Shown here: positions 1 to 7,102 of the stretch, one piece after another | Numbering within the stretch: the stretch's first letter is position 1 | How the letters are laid out: each line of letters begins with the position of its first letter | NCBI GenBank assembly: GCA_016291475.1 | Contig: JAEEXJ010000036.1 | Span: 1-28,154, forward strand | DNA length: 28,154 bases | Reading direction: 5' to 3' | Origin: Lachnospiraceae bacterium | Lineage (GTDB): Bacteria > Bacillota_A > Clostridia > Lachnospirales > Lachnospiraceae | Notes under the pieces: model-generated | Seen by the model: only the letters and a program-made list of their open reading frames with translations | What the model was told of the DNA's origin: nothing | The model's database searches: none | Made by a program: the position numbers and the translations under genes

Positions 1-156
1 GAGATAAAAAACTTTAAGGAACGCTTTCTGTGCATGGCGTATTTTAAGGGACTTCATACACTCATGTGGCATGCTTCCATTGACGATCTGGAATCCTGCG
101 AGTCCATTACAAGGTCCATAAATGAATTGGAAGAGCGTATGAACAAACTGGTCTGA
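1..156 (+). CDS. 3' end of an unknown protein (partial)
   Basis: Frame 1 is open from the first base to a TGA at 154-156, giving the last 51 residues of a protein that begins outside the window. The visible part is polar and looks helical, with a middle stretch MAYFKGLHTLMWHASIDD and a heptad-like tail ending NELEERMNKLV. There is no membrane segment and no motif I recognise. Only 6 bases separate its stop from the next start and that start lacks a clear ribosome binding site, so the two genes are probably translationally coupled. Function not assigned. Confidence 0.6.
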   Translation, partial: EIKNFKERFLCMAYFKGLHTLMWHASIDDLESCESITRSINELEERMNKLV

Positions 157-162
157 TCAAAA

Positions 163-819
163 ATGAAATATGAAAATGCCAAGGATATTCTCCCTGCAAG
201 CCTTTTGAAAGAAGTGCAAAAGTATGTGGATGGAAAAGCTATTTATATACCCAAGTGCGAAAAAACAAAGGGCTGGGGAGAAGCATCCGGATACAGAGAA
301 AAACTGAATAAAAGAAATATGAGTATCTGTAGCAGGTATTCTGCAGGTGCTTCGATAATAGAACTTGCGGAGATGTTTTTCCTTTCACCTGAATCGGTAA
401 AAAAGATCGTGTACGGTAAGAAGATAAATCTTCCGGAGTATTCTCCCACTATTCATTCGGCCGAGCAGTACTCAAATGCAGGTATAGGAGAAGAGTGGGT
501 GAGAATTTACCTGGAAAATGATGGTGTGGAAATGCCCGATGAGTCGGAGTTTTTCATGTCCGAACTAGTGAAGATCCCGCTTCGCCTGATAGACGATCCC
601 GGTCAGGAAAAGAAAACCTCCGAAGCAGACTCTTCTGCGAATGCTCCGCTCATTATATTATTTGAGAATCACAGATTCAGTGTTTTGTGCGGAAGCGATC
701 ATCTTTCACTTTTACGAAATGAAAAAAAGAATGCATACAGTGCGTTTATTTTTGCAAGGAACAAAGAGTATGATTACTATATGAATAATTTCGGAAAGCA
801 GTTACAGAGAATCAGATAA
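163..819 (+). CDS. CD3324-type helix-turn-helix protein with extra C-terminal domain
   Basis: 218-residue soluble protein. Residues 1-84 match the pattern I know from the small CD3324 family of Clostridia: an N-terminal MKYENAKDILPASLL-like start, the IYIPKCEKTKGWGE segment, and an HTH-like stretch at about 54-84 (SAGASIIELAEMFFLSPESV) that resembles Mor/resolvase-type HTHs. Members are presumed DNA-binding proteins of unknown target. Family members are usually about 85-100 residues; here roughly 130 more residues follow, with an acidic linker (120-155) and a strand-rich end that I do not recognise. The start is the ATG 6 bases after the preceding stop; no good Shine-Dalgarno is present, which suggests coupling. 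The family call is fairly firm, the function is not known. Confidence 0.7.
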   Translation: MKYENAKDILPASLLKEVQKYVDGKAIYIPKCEKTKGWGEASGYREKLNKRNMSICSRYSAGASIIELAEMFFLSPESVKKIVYGKKINLPEYSPTIHSAEQYSNAGIGEEWVRIYLENDGVEMPDESEFFMSELVKIPLRLIDDPGQEKKTSEADSSANAPLIILFENHRFSVLCGSDHLSLLRNEKKNAYSAFIFARNKEYDYYMNNFGKQLQRIR

Positions 820-858
820 GGGAACAGAGGATTTTTTGACATTAGGCGGAGGAAGTAG

Positions 859-1614
859 ATGGAAGACTACAGCATGCAGCATAAGAAAGCCTGGGAATTT
901 GACGCTTACGATTTCTGGGTAAGAACTGCCGGAACGCCTGCGGAAAGAGCCGCCAAGGATATGGAAGATCCTAAGAGAATGCTTAAACAGCATGCGGTTT
1001 ATTTTGATTCCTTCGACGGAGTAAGGATTGCAAATATATGCGGTTCATGCGGAAAGAAAGCAGTACCTCTTGCGCTGCTTGGAGCGGATGTTACGGTCTT
1101 TGACATTTCCGAAGATAATAAGAAATACGCTGTGGAAACAGCTGAGGCTGCGGGCGTAAAGATCGGATTTGAAGTCTGCGATATCATGAAAATAGACATG
1201 GACAAGTACGCCGGTTTCTTTGACGTGGTATTTATGGAGGGCGGGATCCTTCATTATTTTCATGACATAGATGCTTTCATGAATGTTATGAACGGACTGC
1301 TTAAACCCGGTGGGAAGATGATCTGCAGCGACTTTCACCCGTTCACCAAGATCTCGGATATCCTGGGGCTTCAGCAACCTACCATGAGTTATTTCTCCAC
1401 AGACATCTTTGAAGGAGAGATGGCGCACGCAAGATTTTACGATGAGGAGATCAGAAAGCAGATTCCGAAGTGCCATTATAGGAAGTACACTATCAGCGAG
1501 ATCATCAATTCTATCATCAGGAACGGATTTACCCTGGAGAGGTTTGATGAGCATCCCTCGTGGGAAAACGAGAAACTTCCGGGAGAGTTTACTGCGATAG
1601 CAAGAAAGAATTGA
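859..1614 (+). CDS. class I SAM-dependent methyltransferase
   Basis: 251 residues, cytosolic, with a Rossmann-type methyltransferase core. Motif I lies at residues 57-67 (IANICGSCGKK), followed by VTVFDIS with D82 as the likely ribose-binding acidic residue, a CDIM motif at about 107-110, FDVVFMEGGILHYF at about 120-134 as motif IV, and LLKPGGKMICSDFHP as post-motif strand and turn. This resembles Methyltransf_11/25 small-molecule methyltransferases; the substrate cannot be read from sequence. The start is supported by GGCGGAGGAAG just upstream. The TGA stop (1612-1614) lies inside the first half-unit of the 62-bp repeat array, so the array begins exactly at the gene's end. Co-directional with the HTH gene 39 bases upstream. 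Confidence 0.85.
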   Translation: MEDYSMQHKKAWEFDAYDFWVRTAGTPAERAAKDMEDPKRMLKQHAVYFDSFDGVRIANICGSCGKKAVPLALLGADVTVFDISEDNKKYAVETAEAAGVKIGFEVCDIMKIDMDKYAGFFDVVFMEGGILHYFHDIDAFMNVMNGLLKPGGKMICSDFHPFTKISDILGLQQPTMSYFSTDIFEGEMAHARFYDEEIRKQIPKCHYRKYTISEIINSIIRNGFTLERFDEHPSWENEKLPGEFTAIARKN

Positions 1615-1988
1615 TGCTATTTTTGTCTGCCCAAATCTTCGCGGCATCGAAAGCTAGCAAATCTACGGAAATCGATGCTTTTTGGATAGGGAAGTAAGTG
1701 AAGAAGCATCGAAAGCCGGTGAATCTGCAGAAATCGATGCCTTTTGGGTGGCGACGCAAGCGAAGAAGCATCGAAAGCTCGCAAATCCTCAGAAGTTGAT
1801 GCTTTTAGAGATGGCCGGAGCGGGAAAAGGCATCGAAAGCTCGCAAATCCTCAGAAGTTGATGCTTTTAGAGATGGCCGGAGCAGGAAAAGGCATCGAAC
1901 GTTCGCAAATCCTCGGAAATTGATGCTTTTGGGATAGGCAAGCATGCGAAAAGGCATCGAAAGCTCACGGATTTACAGGATTAGATGC
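1609..1988. repeat. 62-bp tandem array of six palindrome-ended units
   Basis: Six 35-bp units start at 1644, 1706, 1768, 1830, 1892 and 1954, a spacing of exactly 62 bp, separated by five 27-bp spacers. Each unit begins GCATCGA and ends TCGATGC, TTGATGC or (last copy) TAGATGC, so its ends are inverted repeats. A lone right arm (TTGATGC, 1611-1617) precedes unit 1 and contains the TGA of the methyltransferase gene. Units 3 and 4 with their spacers differ at one base in 62; the others are more diverged, but the arms are kept. Because every right arm also pairs with the next left arm (extended by TTTTT against AAGAA across spacer 1), two alternative hairpin registers exist. The spacers resemble each other, unlike CRISPR spacers. 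The array fills the whole stretch between two convergent genes; no ORF in it is credible. Confidence 0.9.
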
Positions 1989-2010
1989 TTATTCGATTAT
2001 TTAATCATGC

Positions 2011-2407
2011 TCATTTCTGATACTTGGTATAAGGCTTAAACAGCGTAAACAGGTGGGAGGCCATTTCTTCTGAGGTGTACGGAAATGATTCTCTGAGCCA
2101 CCATTCCGTCACACCCGGAAAACCGTTGGAAAGAAACTGTGTCGTGATATCTTTGGACGCAACCATTTCCTTGGGGAATTTGTTAAATGCGGCATCTAGC
2201 TGAGCACTTATGATCTCGTGAAGTTTGCTGCGAAAGATTCCGGCCTTATCATTTTTGTACAAGAGGCCGTAGAGTTCTTTGTTTTCTTCCATGTAAGAAA
2301 ACATTCCGGGGAGAGCATCTTTTTTTTAGCTTTATCTGCGGTCCGTTCTTACAATGAATCGTAAGTTCTTCTAAATATTTATCTATACACTTTTCCAATA
2401 TTTCATA
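2011..2407 (-). pseudogene. TetR-family regulator remnant, frameshifted and lacking the HTH
   Basis: The longest intact piece (2011-2304, minus, 97 residues) looks like a TetR_C-type ligand/dimerisation domain: MEENKELYGLLYKND, then a helix with SAQLDAAFNKF, then FLSNGFPGVTEWWLRES and TSEEMASHLFTLF, the usual last helices. Upstream the gene continues in another frame: 2407 down to about 2330 encodes YEILEKCIDKYLEEL, the helix that normally follows a TetR HTH. The two frames meet at a run of eight T on the plus strand (2320-2327); removing one base restores KKDALPGMFSY. I find no HTH in any minus frame up to 2553, so the DNA-binding end is missing and the promoter of the divergent GH31 gene lies there. 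Probably a decayed local regulator. A sequencing error in the T run could explain the frameshift but not the missing HTH. Confidence 0.65.
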
Positions 2408-2472
2408 AGTGAAATTGAAAAAGAAAAAATATAACGAAGCCTATTGTTGCCGATACGAAAGTACATAATCTG

Positions 2473-2501
2473 TTGTAAGTGAAAATCCGAAGCGGTATAC
2501 T
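2473..2501 (+). promoter_or_regulatory. sigma-A promoter of the GH31 gene
   Basis: TTGTAA (2473-2478), a 17-base spacer and TATACT (2496-2501), followed by the GGAGG ribosome binding site at 2541-2545. The predicted transcript start near 2508 lies downstream of the upstream GTG at 2479, which therefore cannot be the start on this transcript. A second TATACT-containing element (CGGATATACT, about 2512-2521) repeats the -10 context and could be part of an operator. Confidence 0.55.
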
Positions 2502-2553
2502 AATCGCAAATCGGATATACTCCGTACAAAATGTATTTTTGGAGGCTTATAAC

Positions 2554-4470
2554 ATGACAGATCGCATCAGGAAATATGAATTCGGATTGCCCTATGATAC
2601 GGGGGCTGTCGTCTTGAACTTGGGGAAAACAGACGGCATCCCTGAAAGATTCTCTTTCGACAGTAATACCGAAACATTCAGTTATGATCTTAAAGAAAAG
2701 GACATGGTATTCGGACTCGGTGAATCCATCCGCGGTATCAATAAAAGAGGGTGGATCTATGTAAGCAACAATTCTGACGATCCTTCCCATGATGAAAACA
2801 AAACATCATTATATGCTTCACAAAACTTCCTTATTGTTGATGACGGTAAGGATTGTTTTGGTGTATTCATAGACAATCCCGGAAGCGTGACTTTTGACAT
2901 CGGATATACCGACATGAATGTCATGACAATTCATCCGGAATTTAACGACACAACCTTTTATGTAATTGACGGGGAGACTCCACTCGATATCGTACGTGAG
3001 TTCAGAGCACTCATCGGAAAGAGCTACACTCCTCCCATGTGGGCTTTCGGATACGGACAGAGCAGATGGGGATATAAGACTGCAGATGACATCAGAGAAG
3101 TTGCAGCGCGTTACAAAGAACTTGGAATTCCTCTTGATATGATCTACATGGATATAGATTACATGCAGGATTTCAAGGTCTTTACCATTAACCCTGAAAG
3201 ATTCCCCGATTTCCCTGAATTCGTCAAGGAAATGAAGGCGGAAGGCATCCGCCTTGTTCCTAATGTGGATCCCGGTGTAAAGATCGAAGAAGGCTACGAT
3301 ATTTATGAAGAGGGCAAGGAAAAGGGATACTATTGTAAAAAAGAAGACGGAAAAGATCTGGTAGCAGCCGTATGGCCCGGCAAGGTTCATTTCCCTGATT
3401 TCCTAAATTCAGATGTCAGAAAATGGTTCGGTGACAATTACAAGGTATTTCTGGATGCGGGACTGGAAGGCTTTTGGAACGATATGAACGAGCCTGCCAT
3501 CTTCTATTCCGAGGATCATCTTGCCAAAGTGTTCGAACATGTTAAAGAGCTTGAAAAGAAAGAACTTGATATCTGGGGATTCTTTGAATTCAAGGATGTA
3601 TTGGGATCGATAGATAATAATCCCGAAGATTACAGAAGCTTCTATCATAACCTGGACGGCAGGAAAGTCAGACACGACAAAGTTCATAATCTCTACAGTG
3701 TTAATATGACAAGATCTGCATCGGAGGCATTCAAAAGACTTGCTCCCGATAAGAAGATACTTCTATTCTCCAGAGCTTCATATACCGGAATGCACAGATA
3801 CGGCGGTATATGGACCGGTGACAATATGGCAAGGTGGAGTCATCTTCTCTTAAATATTCAGATGATGCCCGCACTCAGCATGAACGGATTTTTGTTTGCA
3901 GGCGCAGATATAGGCGGATTCGGCGGAAATACAACCGAAGACCTGATGATGAGATGGGTGGAGTTTGGAATCTTTACTCCTCTTTTCAGAAATCATTCCG
4001 CAATCGGAACAAGGGATCAGGAGTTATACCGCTTTAACAGAAAAGCTGATTTCAAGAATCTGGTAGAGCTCAGATATGCTCTTGTTCCTTACATAAGCAA
4101 TGCATTTATGAATGCCGCCGAAAATAATGATATGTACATGAAACCTCTGTGGTTTGATTACAGAGGTGATGACAGGTGCAGGGAAGTTGAGGATCAGCTC
4201 CTTGTGGGTGACAGCATCATGATCGCGCCCGTGCACGAGCAGAATGCAACAGGCAGGTATGTATATCTTCCTGAGAATATGAGGATGATCAGATTCAGAA
4301 GCTATTCGGACTATGATACCGAAATTCTTGAAAAGGGAGATCATTACATACAAGCTGATCTTAATGAGGTACTCGTGTTTATCAGATCCGGAAAAGAACT
4401 CCCTCTTGCCAAGCCTGCAAGACATGTTGAGGATTTGGATATGAGCGATCTTACTGTTATAAAATATTGA
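2554..4470 (+). CDS. GH31 alpha-glucosidase family glycoside hydrolase
   Basis: 638-residue cytoplasmic glycosidase with no signal peptide. GH31 enzymes are retaining hydrolases acting mostly on alpha-linked glucose or xylose at non-reducing ends. An N-terminal beta domain (about 1-150) precedes a TIM barrel opened by WAFGYGQSRWGYK and MIYMDIDYMQDF. The catalytic nucleophile is D310 in WNDMNEP and the acid/base is D423 in WTGDN, with RYGGIWTGDN and MMPALSMNGFLFAGADIGGF as further family blocks; a beta domain ends the protein. An in-frame GTG at 2479 would add 25 residues, but ATG 2554 has GGAGG 8 bases upstream and follows the predicted promoter, so I chose it. Likely role: intracellular breakdown of imported alpha-glucosides. 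The exact linkage is not predictable. The neighbouring TetR remnant may once have controlled it. Confidence 0.92.
   Translation: MTDRIRKYEFGLPYDTGAVVLNLGKTDGIPERFSFDSNTETFSYDLKEKDMVFGLGESIRGINKRGWIYVSNNSDDPSHDENKTSLYASQNFLIVDDGKDCFGVFIDNPGSVTFDIGYTDMNVMTIHPEFNDTTFYVIDGETPLDIVREFRALIGKSYTPPMWAFGYGQSRWGYKTADDIREVAARYKELGIPLDMIYMDIDYMQDFKVFTINPERFPDFPEFVKEMKAEGIRLVPNVDPGVKIEEGYDIYEEGKEKGYYCKKEDGKDLVAAVWPGKVHFPDFLNSDVRKWFGDNYKVFLDAGLEGFWNDMNEPAIFYSEDHLAKVFEHVKELEKKELDIWGFFEFKDVLGSIDNNPEDYRSFYHNLDGRKVRHDKVHNLYSVNMTRSASEAFKRLAPDKKILLFSRASYTGMHRYGGIWTGDNMARWSHLLLNIQMMPALSMNGFLFAGADIGGFGGNTTEDLMMRWVEFGIFTPLFRNHSAIGTRDQELYRFNRKADFKNLVELRYALVPYISNAFMNAAENNDMYMKPLWFDYRGDDRCREVEDQLLVGDSIMIAPVHEQNATGRYVYLPENMRMIRFRSYSDYDTEILEKGDHYIQADLNEVLVFIRSGKELPLAKPARHVEDLDMSDLTVIKY
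4435..4463 (+). promoter_or_regulatory. possible promoter inside the 3' end of the GH31 gene
   Basis: TTGGAT (4435-4440), a 17-base spacer and TATAAA (4458-4463), with a TG one base before the -10 (extended -10). Transcription would start near 4470, at the GH31 stop codon, giving the response-regulator operon its own transcript with a roughly 100-nt leader that includes the palindrome at 4502-4544. The -35 is poor; the call rests on the extended -10 and spacing. Confidence 0.4.
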
Positions 4471-4501
4471 TGACCGGATGACAATTGGGACGTAACGGTG
4501 T

Positions 4502-4544
4502 GGACGCTTCATTTTTGTCACCGGGTGACAAAAATGAAGCGTCC
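4502..4544. terminator. perfect 21-bp inverted repeat (terminator-like palindrome)
   Basis: The arms 4502-4522 and 4524-4544 are perfect reverse complements around a single central G. The left arm runs GGACGCTTC, then ATTTTTGTCACC. There is no T run after the right arm, so it is not a classical intrinsic terminator for plus-strand RNA, although the stem is long enough to pause or protect transcripts. It shares the GGACG-G/C-TTC end with the palindrome at 19559-19619 and belongs to the GGGACGGTTC palindromes widespread in Clostridia. It sits between the GH31 stop and the response-regulator ribosome binding site. Confidence 0.75.
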
Positions 4545-4569
4545 TTGCTGTCACAAATTAGGAGTTTAT

Positions 4570-5277
4570 ATGAAAGTATTTTTGGTTGAAGATGATGATG
4601 CCATCGGAATGGGGCTTAAGTATTCTCTGGAAAAAGAGAGATATTCGGCCTGCCTCTACAAGTCGAAAGCAGATGCCCTTAATGCATGGAAAACAGGTGA
4701 ATATGATCTGTGTATTCTCGATATCAATCTTCCCGACGGGAACGGATATGATGTATGCAAATTCATCAAAGAAAAAGAAGACGTTCCGGTGATATTTCTG
4801 ACAGCAAGTGACGCGGAGGTCAATGTGGTAATGGGACTCGAGATGGGAGCAGATGATTATATCTGCAAACCGTTCAGAGTCGGAGAACTGATGGCCAGGG
4901 TGAAAACCGTGCTTCGAAGAAGCGGAAGATCGAAGGATCTTTCTGCGACTGCGGACAACACCATCAAAATCGAAAATATGATCATCAATACAGCGGAAGC
5001 TAAGGTATATCTGTCCGATAAGGAAAGCGGAAAAGAAAAGCACATAGAACTTACCGCGCTTGAATACAGATTGCTTCTTGATTTTGTCGGAAACAGAGGA
5101 ATAGTCATGTCCAGAAATAAACTTCTGGAGGATATGTGGGATGTAAGCGGAGAGTTTGTTAACGACAATACGCTTACCGTATACATCAAAAGACTCAGGG
5201 ATAAGATAGAGGAAGATCCCGCAGATCCGAAGATCATCAAAACGGTTCGCGGAATGGGATATATGATCGAGAAATAA
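4570..5277 (+). CDS. OmpR/PhoB-family response regulator
   Basis: 235 residues. Receiver domain 1-120: acidic pocket E7-D8-D9, phospho-acceptor D51 in CILDINLP, switch threonine in VIFLTAS and conserved lysine in DDYICKPF. Winged-helix Trans_reg_C domain from about 135 to the end, with ELTALEYRLL, NDNTLTVYIKRLRDKIEED and the final TVRGMGYMIEK. It binds DNA once phosphorylated, most likely by the kinase that starts 9 bases after its stop. The reading frame extends 24 codons upstream through the palindrome, but AGGAG (4560-4564) lies just ahead of ATG 4570 and the receiver fold begins right there (MKVFLVEDDD). Likely targets are the ABC transporter genes 1.1 kb downstream, inferred from the gene order. 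Confidence 0.93.
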   Translation: MKVFLVEDDDAIGMGLKYSLEKERYSACLYKSKADALNAWKTGEYDLCILDINLPDGNGYDVCKFIKEKEDVPVIFLTASDAEVNVVMGLEMGADDYICKPFRVGELMARVKTVLRRSGRSKDLSATADNTIKIENMIINTAEAKVYLSDKESGKEKHIELTALEYRLLLDFVGNRGIVMSRNKLLEDMWDVSGEFVNDNTLTVYIKRLRDKIEEDPADPKIIKTVRGMGYMIEK

Positions 5278-5286
5278 AGGTTTGAT

Positions 5287-6282
5287 ATGATCAGGAATAA
5301 CGGTTTTTTAAAGATGATAATTATCGCCTGTATTGTAACCGCATTATCTGCTACAGCAGTTTTTTTCTTATGCGGACCTGTGGCAGGCTGCATAGTGCTT
5401 TTGGCCGGGATAATATTATGCACTGTTTTCGCATTGTATACGGTAAAAAGATACAGGGATATAGACGACCTTAATACATATCTGTCCAAGGTTCTCTCGG
5501 GTAATGATGTTCCGGATATAACGGATCAGGAAGAGGGAGAGCTTTCTATTCTAAAGACCAATATCTATAAAGCGACCACCACATTAAAATTTCAAAAAGA
5601 ACTTCTTGCGAATGATAAGAAGATGCTTGCGGATGCTATTGCGGATATTTCGCATCAATTAAAAACGCCTCTCACTTCCATGATGGTGATGAACGATATT
5701 TTGCTGAATGAGGATGATGAAGCAAAGAGAGAAGAGTTTCTTAAAACACAGTCTAGTCAGCTTGGAAGAATGAACTGGCTTATTCAGACTTTACTAAAAC
5801 TGTCCAAGCTGGATGCCGGGACTGCACTTATCAAGAAAGACGAAATAAAAAGTTCCGTTCTTGTATCCGATGCTTTGAAGGCATTTGAGATACAGATGGA
5901 ACTCAGGAACATAGAAAAAAACGTATCGGGACCGGATATTTCAATCTCGTGCGATAAAAACTGGACTCTGGAAGCAATCCAGAACATAATAAAAAATTGC
6001 ATTGAGCATATGGATGAAGGCGGCAGGCTTGGGATCGAAACATCCGAGACGAATCTCTATACCCAGATCACCATATCCGATACCGGATGCGGAATAGATG
6101 AGGCTGATCTTCCCCATATCTTTGAAAGATTCTATAAGGGCAAGAACGCGTCCAAGGACAGTGTCGGTATCGGACTTGCACTTGCCAAGACCATCATGAC
6201 TTCCCAGCGCGGTGACATACTTGTGGAGAGTGATCCCAAGGGAAGTACATTCAATCTGAGATTTTATAAGACAATAATCTGA
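5287..6282 (+). CDS. short-loop membrane sensor histidine kinase
   Basis: 331 residues. Two transmembrane helices at about 8-30 and 33-52 are separated by only a few residues, so there is almost no extracellular sensor. This is the intramembrane-sensing layout known from BceS-type kinases that read the state of a partner ABC transporter. HisKA with H123 in ADISHQLKTPLTS; HATPase_c with N-box NIIKNCIEHM, G1/F region DTGCGIDEADLPHIFERFY and G2 GIGLALAKTIM. All catalytic motifs look intact. The ribosome binding site AAAGG overlaps the response-regulator stop. Partner of the regulator just upstream; the ABC transporter immediately downstream is the natural candidate for signal input and output. 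Confidence 0.93.
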   Translation: MIRNNGFLKMIIIACIVTALSATAVFFLCGPVAGCIVLLAGIILCTVFALYTVKRYRDIDDLNTYLSKVLSGNDVPDITDQEEGELSILKTNIYKATTTLKFQKELLANDKKMLADAIADISHQLKTPLTSMMVMNDILLNEDDEAKREEFLKTQSSQLGRMNWLIQTLLKLSKLDAGTALIKKDEIKSSVLVSDALKAFEIQMELRNIEKNVSGPDISISCDKNWTLEAIQNIIKNCIEHMDEGGRLGIETSETNLYTQITISDTGCGIDEADLPHIFERFYKGKNASKDSVGIGLALAKTIMTSQRGDILVESDPKGSTFNLRFYKTII

Positions 6283-6304
6283 CCGATTAAAACAAATCCC
6301 TAAT

Positions 6305-6343
6305 ATTACAAAATTGTAATAATAATAGTCACCGTATTGTAAT
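6305..6343 (+). promoter_or_regulatory. candidate operator upstream of the ABC transporter genes
   Basis: In the 124-base gap between kinase and ABC genes, ATTACAA (6305-6311) and TTGTAAT (6314-6320) form a dyad with a 2-base centre, and ATTGTAAT occurs twice in the same orientation (6313-6320 and 6336-6343), 23 bp start to start. Two half-sites about two helical turns apart fit OmpR-family binding. TTGTTA (6350-6355) and TAAGAT (6372-6377), 16 bases apart, could be the promoter, but they are weak. The link to the adjacent regulator is inference. Confidence 0.4.
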
Positions 6344-6406
6344 GTGATATTGTTAACCTGTTCTCAGGCAGTAAGATACTGCGCGTTTGAGAAAGGAGTT
6401 TTTGGA

Positions 6407-7102
6407 ATGAAAATACTTGAGATTAAAAACCTTTGTAAGGTCTATGGAAAAGACGAGATAAAGGTTGATGCTCTTGATAATGTTTCTTTTGAAGTGGAAC
6501 AGGGAGAGTTTGTTGCCATAGTGGGTCCTTCGGGCTCCGGTAAATCGACCCTGCTTCATATTCTGGGAGGTGTGGATGTACCTACCTCCGGTGTGGTCAA
6601 TATCGCAGGCACCGATATAAGTAAGCTGGATGAAACCAAACTTGCAATCTTCAGAAGAAGACAGATCGGCCTTATCTATCAGTTTTATAATCTGATCCCG
6701 ATCCTTAATGTCGAAGAGAATATGACACTTCCGCTTCTTCTGGACGGTAAGAAGCCGGATAAAAAGCTCTTGAAGGACCTTCTTGAAAAACTCGGACTTA
6801 AGGAAAGGTTAAAGCATCTCCCCAATCAGCTGTCCGGAGGACAGCAGCAGAGAGTATCCATAGGAAGGGCACTTATGAATAATCCTGCACTTCTTCTTGC
6901 GGATGAACCTACCGGAAATCTTGACAGTGAAAACAGTAAGGAGATAGTTTCGCTTCTCAGGAAATTTAACAAAGAGAACAATCAGACCGTTATCATCATA
7001 ACCCATGATGAAAAGATCGCTCTTTCCGCGGACCGCATCATCACGATCGAGGACGGAAGGATCACTAAAGACTCAGGCAGAGTGGAGGTGAGTGCGGTAT
7101 GA
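6407..7102 (+). CDS. ABC transporter ATP-binding protein (MacB/LolD/BceA type)
   Basis: 231-residue cytoplasmic ATPase. Walker A GPSGSGKST at about 41-49, Q-loop region LIYQFYNLIP, ABC signature LSGGQQQR, Walker B LLLADEPTGNLD with the D-loop, and the H-loop in VIIITHDE. The GNLD and QFYNL forms are typical of ATPases paired with FtsX-like permeases, such as lipoprotein release or peptide resistance systems. ATG 6407 is preceded by AAAGGAG 8 bases away; a longer in-frame start at 6344 is not supported. Its stop overlaps the permease start by 4 bases (ATGA), so the two proteins are made together. It probably powers mechanotransmission by the 863-residue permease, not classical transport. Confidence 0.94.
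   Translation: MKILEIKNLCKVYGKDEIKVDALDNVSFEVEQGEFVAIVGPSGSGKSTLLHILGGVDVPTSGVVNIAGTDISKLDETKLAIFRRRQIGLIYQFYNLIPILNVEENMTLPLLLDGKKPDKKLLKDLLEKLGLKERLKHLPNQLSGGQQQRVSIGRALMNNPALLLADEPTGNLDSENSKEIVSLLRKFNKENNQTVIIITHDEKIALSADRIITIEDGRITKDSGRVEVSAV

Noticed and set aside
1589..1771. Minus-strand ORF across the repeat array
   Set aside because: The 62-bp period is not a multiple of three, so the repeat cannot encode a repeated peptide in one frame. There is no ribosome binding site or family match.
1644..1988. CRISPR array (35-bp repeats, 27-bp spacers)
   Set aside because: The spacers resemble each other (two are 26 of 27 identical) while the repeats vary between copies, the reverse of CRISPR. 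No cas gene is present in the window.
2442..2455. GCCGATAC upstream of GH31 as a second sigma-D promoter
   Set aside because: No TAAA lies at the required distance and the -10 differs from consensus at the last base. The TTGTAA/TATACT pair explains this promoter better.
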